64,000 nt of DNA. It comes from DASVUC01 sp038237225 (lineage in GTDB: Bacteria > Planctomycetota > Phycisphaerae > Tepidisphaerales > Tepidisphaeraceae). The DNA is taken from positions 157,888-221,887 of the forward strand of contig JBBRYX010000006.1 of assembly GCA_038237225.1 (NCBI GenBank), given 5' to 3'. Under the pieces are notes generated by a model that saw only the letters and a list, made by a program, of their open reading frames with translations, was not told the origin of the DNA and did not search any database. Positions within the stretch are counted from its first letter, which is position 1, and each line of letters begins with the position of its first letter. Shown piece by piece: positions 59,785 to 64,000 of this stretch. The translations under genes and the position numbers were made by a program.

Positions 59785-60135
59785 TCAGCCATAGCCGACG
59801 TGGGCGTAATCACCCTGGGCTTTGAGCCAGGTCCACTTGGCGAAGTCGGGTTTTTCGTTGGTACCGGTATTTTTGTAGACTCGGCAGGAGCCGTCTTTGA
59901 ACTGACCGACGAGGAGGTCCTTGATACCGTCACCGTCGATGTCGCCGAAGGCTGGAGCGGCATAACCACCGTCGGCGTCGATGTCGCCTTTGGCGTAGGT
60001 GAGCTTCGTCGGGGGCAGGAGTTCGGGATCGAGATTGGCAGCGGTTGGTTGGGTTGCGGGAGCGGCAAACGTCGTGATTGAGACGGCCAGGGAGGCAAGA
60101 GCGGTGAACCAACGTCGCTGTGATGCAGGCGCCAT
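59785..60135 (-). CDS. FG-GAP/VCBS repeat protein, first part (signal peptide and first repeat)
   Basis: 116 residues from the ATG at 60135, preceded by AGGAGAT. Signal peptide MAPASQRRWFTALASLAVSI then TFAAPATQ. One repeat follows (AAPAFGDIDGDGIKDLLVGQ), then the frame stops at TGA (59785-59787) in the middle of the next repeat, between GDYAHVGYG and AIALMSPQLVDLDSDG. No base is missing; the reading frame is unbroken except for this codon. Read through, the protein would have 431 residues. Confidence 0.75.
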   Translation of the reverse strand: MAPASQRRWFTALASLAVSITTFAAPATQPTAANLDPELLPPTKLTYAKGDIDADGGYAAPAFGDIDGDGIKDLLVGQFKDGSCRVYKNTGTNEKPDFAKWTWLKAQGDYAHVGYG

Positions 60136-60535
60136 AGGGATCTCCTTCGGTCTGGAAGGATGATAATCTGCAGGTCGCGGCGGAGGAAGCGCGAAGTTGA
60201 GGAAATGGGCGCGAAGTTCGCCGAGACGCCAAGGGTGCCTCGAGGAGGGGCGGGGGAAATAAAGTGTTGGCTGATAAACCTGCAACTGAGGCAAGCCACC
60301 ATTTTACCACCTTCCAAACCTGCAAATGCAAGAAGGGTTGACGACAGGGGAGCCAGAATCAGGGCCGTCAAGGCGCCACATACCTTAAGAAGAGAATCGC
60401 AATCGTCCCCGGGCTTTGCCGCCGCAAGACCCAAATCAATGACTCCGACCAATTCCAACCCCATCGGCAGCATGACAGATGCCATCAAAATGAGCGCGAC
60501 GTTGACAAGACCTTCGCTGATTTGAAGACGCGCGA
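60136..60535. other. Intergenic region, nothing coding seen
   Basis: It contains the promoter side of the FG-GAP gene and, near 60170-60240, GCGAAGTT-rich debris similar to that at 15463. I see no gene, RNA or clear repeat. Confidence 0.5.
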
Positions 60536-60721
60536 TTGCGGCCGCTGATCCGGCTCATCGTCAACCAGACGTGTCGGGCGCTGATGGAACATTTGGACCG
60601 CGACAGCGTCGGCCGGCTCAAGCGGCACCGATTGCTGCTGTCGATGGATGACTTCCCGACGCTGGGACGGCTCGACTTCTTCACAATGAATCTGCGCCAG
60701 ATGGCCGGGTACGGGAGCAAG
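60536..60721 (+). pseudogene. Fragment of a TraG/VirD4 conjugation coupling protein
   Basis: The frame RPLIRLIVNQTCRALMEHLD, LLLSMDDFPTLGRLDFFTMN then LRQMAGYGSK matches the region around Walker B (LLLMLDEFPTLGRLD) of type IV coupling proteins, which pump DNA during conjugation. It starts abruptly and similarity ends at about 60721. The Walker B acidic pair is D-D rather than the usual D-E. A relic of an integrative conjugative element. Confidence 0.75.
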
Positions 60722-60803
60722 GTGGTGACTTCAAATTCCCTCGTGTATGTACTCGCGACATTCGGTATTGTTCTTCCACTTCAACCCACAAAGGAGACTC
60801 GCC

Positions 60804-61174
60804 ATGACAAACAATCCCGTCGGCTGGTTTGAAATTTGCGTGCAGGACATGGAACGCGCCAAGAATTTTACGAGGCCGTCCTCAAGGTCAAGTTCACCAA
60901 TATGGGCGGCCCGGACATGGAGTATTGGACTTTTCCGGGAGACCACGCCCATCCGGGCGCATCGGGCGCGTTGAGCAAGACCAAAGGCTCGCCCTCCAGC
61001 GGGAACAGCACGCTGGTTTACTTCACGTGCGAGGATTGCGCGACCGAAGCCGGCCGAGTAGCCGCGTCCGGCGGGCGCGTTCAGCGCGAGAAGATGGCGA
61101 TCGGCGAGCACGGCTTCATCGCGCTGCCGTTTGATACCGAAGGCAACCTGTTCGGACTGCATTCGATGAAATAA
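60804..61174 (+). pseudogene. VOC-family (glyoxalase-like) gene with a one-base frameshift
   Basis: From the ATG at 60804 (AAGGAG upstream) the frame reads MTNNPVGWFEICVQDMERAK; a single missing base near 60861 then shifts to FYEAVLKVKFTNMGGPDMEY and on to LPFDTEGNLFGLHSMK at 61174. Together they are a full-length ~120-residue VOC protein with the usual internal beta-alpha-beta-beta-beta pattern. Either a pseudogene or a sequencing error. It is 21 bases upstream of the dehydrogenase and probably shares its transcript. Confidence 0.75.
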
Positions 61175-61195
61175 CCACTTGTTCAGGAACGAAAC

Positions 61196-61927
61196 ATGCA
61201 CGACAAAAAAGTCGCCTTAGTCACGGGCGCCAACAAGGGGATCGGATTCGAGATCAGCCGACAACTGGCCAGGAGCGGATTCACGGTCGTTCTGGGGGCC
61301 CGCGATGAAAGCAAGGGCGCCGAAGCCGTTGGCCGATTGCGAAGCGAGGGGTTGGATGCGGTGAATGTCAAACTCGACGTCACGGATCGGGCGACCGCCG
61401 AGACGGCGGCGCGGCTCCTCGATGAGCGGTTCGGTCGGCTCGACGTGCTGGTGAACAACGCCGGAGTGAGTCACGAGTTCAGCGTGGGCACCAAGCCGTC
61501 GGCCGTGAGCTTTGATACGCTGAAGGCGACCTATGAAACCAACGTATTCGGCGTGGTCGCCGTCATTCAAGCCACGCTGCCGCTGCTGCGGAAATCGGCG
61601 CCGGCGCGGGTCATCAATCTCTCGTCCACGCTGGGTTCGCTCGGTTCGCTGAGCGACCCGAAGTCGCCGTTCTACGGCCTGAATGTCCTGGCCTACGACT
61701 CGTCTAAAACGGCGGTGAACGCCATCACCGTGGCCTTCTCCAAGGAACTGGCGCAGGACCGCGTGAGCGTGAATTCGGTCTGCCCCGGTTGGGTGAAAAC
61801 CGACTTGGGCACCCAAGACGCTCCCCGGACGGTTCAACAAGGCGCCGCCATCGCGGTGAAAGTGGCCACGATGCCGGATCCGCCGACCGGCAAGTTCCTC
61901 GACGACAACGGCGAAGTTCCGTGGTAA
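61196..61927 (+). CDS. Short-chain dehydrogenase/reductase
   Basis: 243 residues. Rossmann motif TGANKGIG near residue 10, NNAG near 89, an SST segment (INLSSTLGSLGSL) and the catalytic YxxxK in AYDSSKTAVN, then PGWVKTDLG. The arrangement is that of NADP(H)-dependent carbonyl reductases. Full length. An isolated intact gene between degraded conjugation genes, so it was probably carried as cargo on the former mobile element. Substrate unknown. Confidence 0.9.
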   Translation: MHDKKVALVTGANKGIGFEISRQLARSGFTVVLGARDESKGAEAVGRLRSEGLDAVNVKLDVTDRATAETAARLLDERFGRLDVLVNNAGVSHEFSVGTKPSAVSFDTLKATYETNVFGVVAVIQATLPLLRKSAPARVINLSSTLGSLGSLSDPKSPFYGLNVLAYDSSKTAVNAITVAFSKELAQDRVSVNSVCPGWVKTDLGTQDAPRTVQQGAAIAVKVATMPDPPTGKFLDDNGEVPW

Positions 61928-62000
61928 CGAGAGACTCGGCGACAGAACAAGCGGTTGCGGTGAGCGGCCAAAGGAACCGAGCAAACACCTATGGACGAAG

Positions 62001-62750
62001 ATGTCGAATAAATGTCGCGGGAGCAACTCGTCGTCGAGGTCAAGCGGCTGCGGCAGGGCATCCGCCTGCACCGCGACACCCACAGGCCACGAAACCTGCT
62101 GGCACCATCCGGCCATGTGGGGCCCGCTGCCGCCACTGGCCGAACGGCCCGTATTCACCATTCGAAAACGCGCTTCCGTGGTCTTCACACGGGATGATTA
62201 CGTGGCGAAAGGAATTCTCACCGCAGAAGGCGCTGCGATCATCCGCGACGCCGTGGTCGAGCGTCGCAACATCCTCGTCGCAGGCGGGACCGGTTCGGGC
62301 AAAACAACGCTGGTCAACGCGATTCTCGCCGAGCCGGCGTTCAAGAGCGACCGCATCGTCATCATCGAAAATACGAAGGAACTGCAATGCCCGGCCGAGG
62401 ACAAAGTGGAACTACTCACCAAAAGCACCGAACCGCGCGTGACGATGACTGAACTACTGCGCATGACGCTTCGGTTGCGGCCGGATCGGATCATCATCGG
62501 CGAAGTTCGCGGAGGCGAGGCTCTGGCCATGCTCAAGGCATGGAACACCGGCCATCCGGGTGGTGTTGCGACGATTCACGCCAACAGCGCCGGCGATGCG
62601 CTTCGCCGTGTCGAGGACTTGGTGGGCGAGTCTTCTCACACAATCCCCAGACGGTCGATCGCCAGCGCCATCAACCTCATCATGCACATCGAGCGCATCC
62701 ATGACGCACCCGGACGCAGGGTGTCGCGCATCGCTGAAGTGACCGGGTAG
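62001..62750 (+). pseudogene. Truncated TrbB/VirB11-type conjugation ATPase fused to a small-gene remnant
   Basis: 249 residues are open. From about residue 43 it is TrbB: LPPLAERPVFTIRKRASVVF, Walker A GGTGSGKTT, RPDRIIIGEVRGGEALAML, ATIHANSAGDALRRVEDL. The first ~90 residues of TrbB are missing. Instead the frame begins in the tail of an unrelated small gene, GHETCWHHPAMWG, whose start (MSREQLVVEVKRLRQGIRLH, from 62012) is in another frame, one base off. So two frames and two gene fragments have been joined by deletion. TrbB powers type IV secretion; this copy is probably dead. Confidence 0.75.
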
Positions 62751-62810
62751 GACGACGATGATTATTTGCAACGCGAGGCAAAGGGACGCGAGACCATCAA
62801 GCCTTCATCA

Positions 62811-62860
62811 GCGTGACAGCCCGTCAGAAATCCACACACTTTTCTGACAGTGGCCGAACT
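62811..62860. repeat. Left copy of diverged direct repeat
   Basis: CGTGACAG followed by GTCAGAAA...TTTCTGAC and GTGGCCGAACT. A related sequence occurs in the same orientation at 63772-63811, so the pair brackets the AbiEii-like remnant. It also holds an internal 8-base inverted repeat. Confidence 0.5.
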
Positions 62861-62934
62861 CACGACCGCCTTCCAACAGATGAATCTCAATCGGATGCGC
62901 ATCGCCAGCCGAACTGGATGCGATCGACGTGGTG

Positions 62935-63769
62935 CTACGACAGCGCCTTCCACGGTCCCGGGGGTGCCCAGTTACGGTCCAGCGGTTCGGATTGCGCCGC
63001 CGGACGCAATGGAGCAGCGATGAATCTAACCACTTCATCAGTCACCTCCGGCAAGCCCGGAAGATGTTGTTCGCCCAGGCGACGACAGAAGGCGGACCAT
63101 TGAGCCTGCTTCGCCGGGTCTTGCGCGAAGGCAACAGTCAGCCCAACCGGAATCTCATCCGCCAGCGCGGTCCCGCGACGGGCAAATGTTGCGGTGATCG
63201 CGTTGACCAGCAGGCCGCCGTCGAACTCGAAGTGGCGGGCGAGATGGCGCAGATCGTAATAGTCCTTGTGTCGCGTGTTGAGCATTCCGAGCTTGACGAC
63301 CGCTTCGAGCTTTTCAGCCACGACGGTCTCGCGGGGATAGGTGCGGAGTTGCGGCGCGGGTAGGCCCAACAGGCTCGGATACGGCGCGGTGGCAGCCGGC
63401 GGCGTAACCGCGTCACCGAAACCGATGTCGGTCTGCACCCGCACCATAGCGCCGCCGAGTGTCCCGATGAAGCGCACGCGAACGCCGCCGTACTCGGCCA
63501 CCGTGCGAATTGCTTCGGCGCCGACGGTCGCGATCTTCAAAGGTCCATCCATCGTCCTCGACCGGCGTCGCACAGACCTCGCGCAAGACGGACGTGAGAC
63601 GATCGAGCGAACGGTCGCCGAAGCCGAGCAGGTCCAGATCCTGCGTCGGTCGATGCGGCGATCCTTCCCACACCGCAAAGAGCATTGCGCCCTTGAGGGT
63701 AAAGGCGTCTCGGTGCATGGAAAGGCTCAGCCGATAGAGGAATCGCTCGATGGCGTAGCGGATGAACTT
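62935..63769 (-). pseudogene. AbiEii/AbiGii-type nucleotidyltransferase, N-terminally truncated and frameshifted
   Basis: In the first frame: IRYAIERFLYRLSLSMHRDA, FTLKGAMLFAVWEG, RPTQDLDLLGFGDRSLD, REVCATPVEDDGWTFE. The sequence then continues in another frame: KIATVGAEAIRTVAEYGGVR, RTYPRETVVAEKLEAVVKLG, HKDYYDLRHLARHF. Both parts match the AbiEii toxin family, a type IV toxin-antitoxin nucleotidyltransferase that blocks phage growth. One frameshift lies near 63540, and homology begins only at the right-hand direct repeat, so the N-terminus is lost. No AbiEi-type antitoxin is seen next to it. Confidence 0.8.
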
Positions 63770-63771
63770 CA

Positions 63772-63811
63772 ACGTGACAGTCTGGCATTTCTCTGACCGT
63801 GGCCGAATTTG
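63772..63811. repeat. Right copy of diverged direct repeat
   Basis: CGTGACAG then TTTCTCTGACCGTGGCCGAA, matching the word order of 62811-62860. It marks the point where the AbiEii-like homology stops and, on the other side, where the transposase-like reading frame begins. Confidence 0.5.
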
Positions 63812-63828
63812 CTGGCTTGAGGCGGGTA

Positions 63829-64000
63829 ATGCTGCTGCGTTCACATGCGGATTTGCGCTGCGTCGGTCAACTGGACCCGTCAAAGCTGATCTTCGTGGAC
63901 GAAAGCGGCATCCATACGTCCATGACCCGCACCCGGGCTCGTGCCGAAGTCGGCGAACGCGCCCAAGGCTCGGTGCCGCAGGGACACTGGACCCACCTGA
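63829..64000 (+). mobile_element. IS630-type transposase fragment (runs off right edge)
   Basis: The open frame encodes QLDPSKLIFVDESGIHTSMT then RARAEVGERAQGSVPQGHW, the DDE-domain segment of IS630/Tc1-like transposases (usual form DPxxLVFxDExG and GxVPQGHW). The region before QLDP does not resemble the family, so the 5' part is missing; the 3' part lies beyond the window. Confidence 0.75.

Overview
The window looks like chromosome of a planctomycete, most likely class Phycisphaerae. The evidence is high GC, a very large number of exported proteins starting with the LEPR-XLL signature (an L-E-x-R-[RQE]-[LM]-L motif near the N-terminus), delta-60 and RTX repeat proteins, FG-GAP proteins, dispersed palindromic repeats, and a flagellar fli block. 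I count eleven LEPR-XLL N-termini in 64 kb, intact and broken. Identification is from sequence motifs only; no database was searched.

Layout. 1-3.8 kb (minus): a tightly coupled copper-handling operon: Cys/His-rich secreted protein, heavy-metal-binding lipoprotein, TolC-like outer-membrane lipoprotein, Tat-exported multicopper oxidase running off the left edge. 4-5.2 kb: tagaturonate epimerase uxaE. 5.8-15.4 kb (plus): a tandem array of delta-60/RTX genes whose stops and starts overlap (ATGA/GTGA), with an internally deleted copy, an orphan C-terminal module and a truncated copy carrying a hairpin element. 16-19.2 kb: an MmeI-like single-chain type IIG restriction-modification enzyme. 19.5-28.7 kb (minus): two giant LEPR-XLL proteins sharing FN3 and NPCBM modules, one with a metallophosphoesterase head and one with a beta-helix and CBM6-like head. 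28.9-31.3 kb (minus): larC and a Tat-exported aldo/keto reductase, preceded by a reductase remnant and the 3' half of a CAT-anticodon tRNA with its terminator.

31.9-45.5 kb is accessory. A broken LEPR/delta-60 gene and a beta-helix gene lead into an ORF in which an RTX surface protein is fused in frame to an AIPR abortive-infection protein, which is itself frameshifted near its end. Then come small hypothetical genes, a coupled cassette (sigma-factor-like protein, 184-aa protein, 1098-aa STAND-like protein), a cluster of tiny genes with strong ribosome-binding sites and their own terminators, and a tyrosine recombinase abutting tRNA-Ala(GGC). This resembles an eroded integrative island with defence content. 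The STAND-like cassette and the tiny-gene cluster are the best candidates for something undescribed.

45.6-58.8 kb returns to stable content: another LEPR-XLL protein, SppA, a TPR protein, a degenerate receiver/Fis-type regulator and fliF-fliG-fliH-fliI-fliJ. 58.8-60.1 kb (minus) holds an FG-GAP protein interrupted by one in-frame TGA. 60.5-64 kb is a graveyard of mobile DNA: a TraG/VirD4 fragment, a frameshifted VOC gene, an intact short-chain dehydrogenase, a truncated TrbB ATPase, a truncated and frameshifted AbiEii-type nucleotidyltransferase between diverged direct repeats, and the start of an IS630-type transposase fragment at the right edge.
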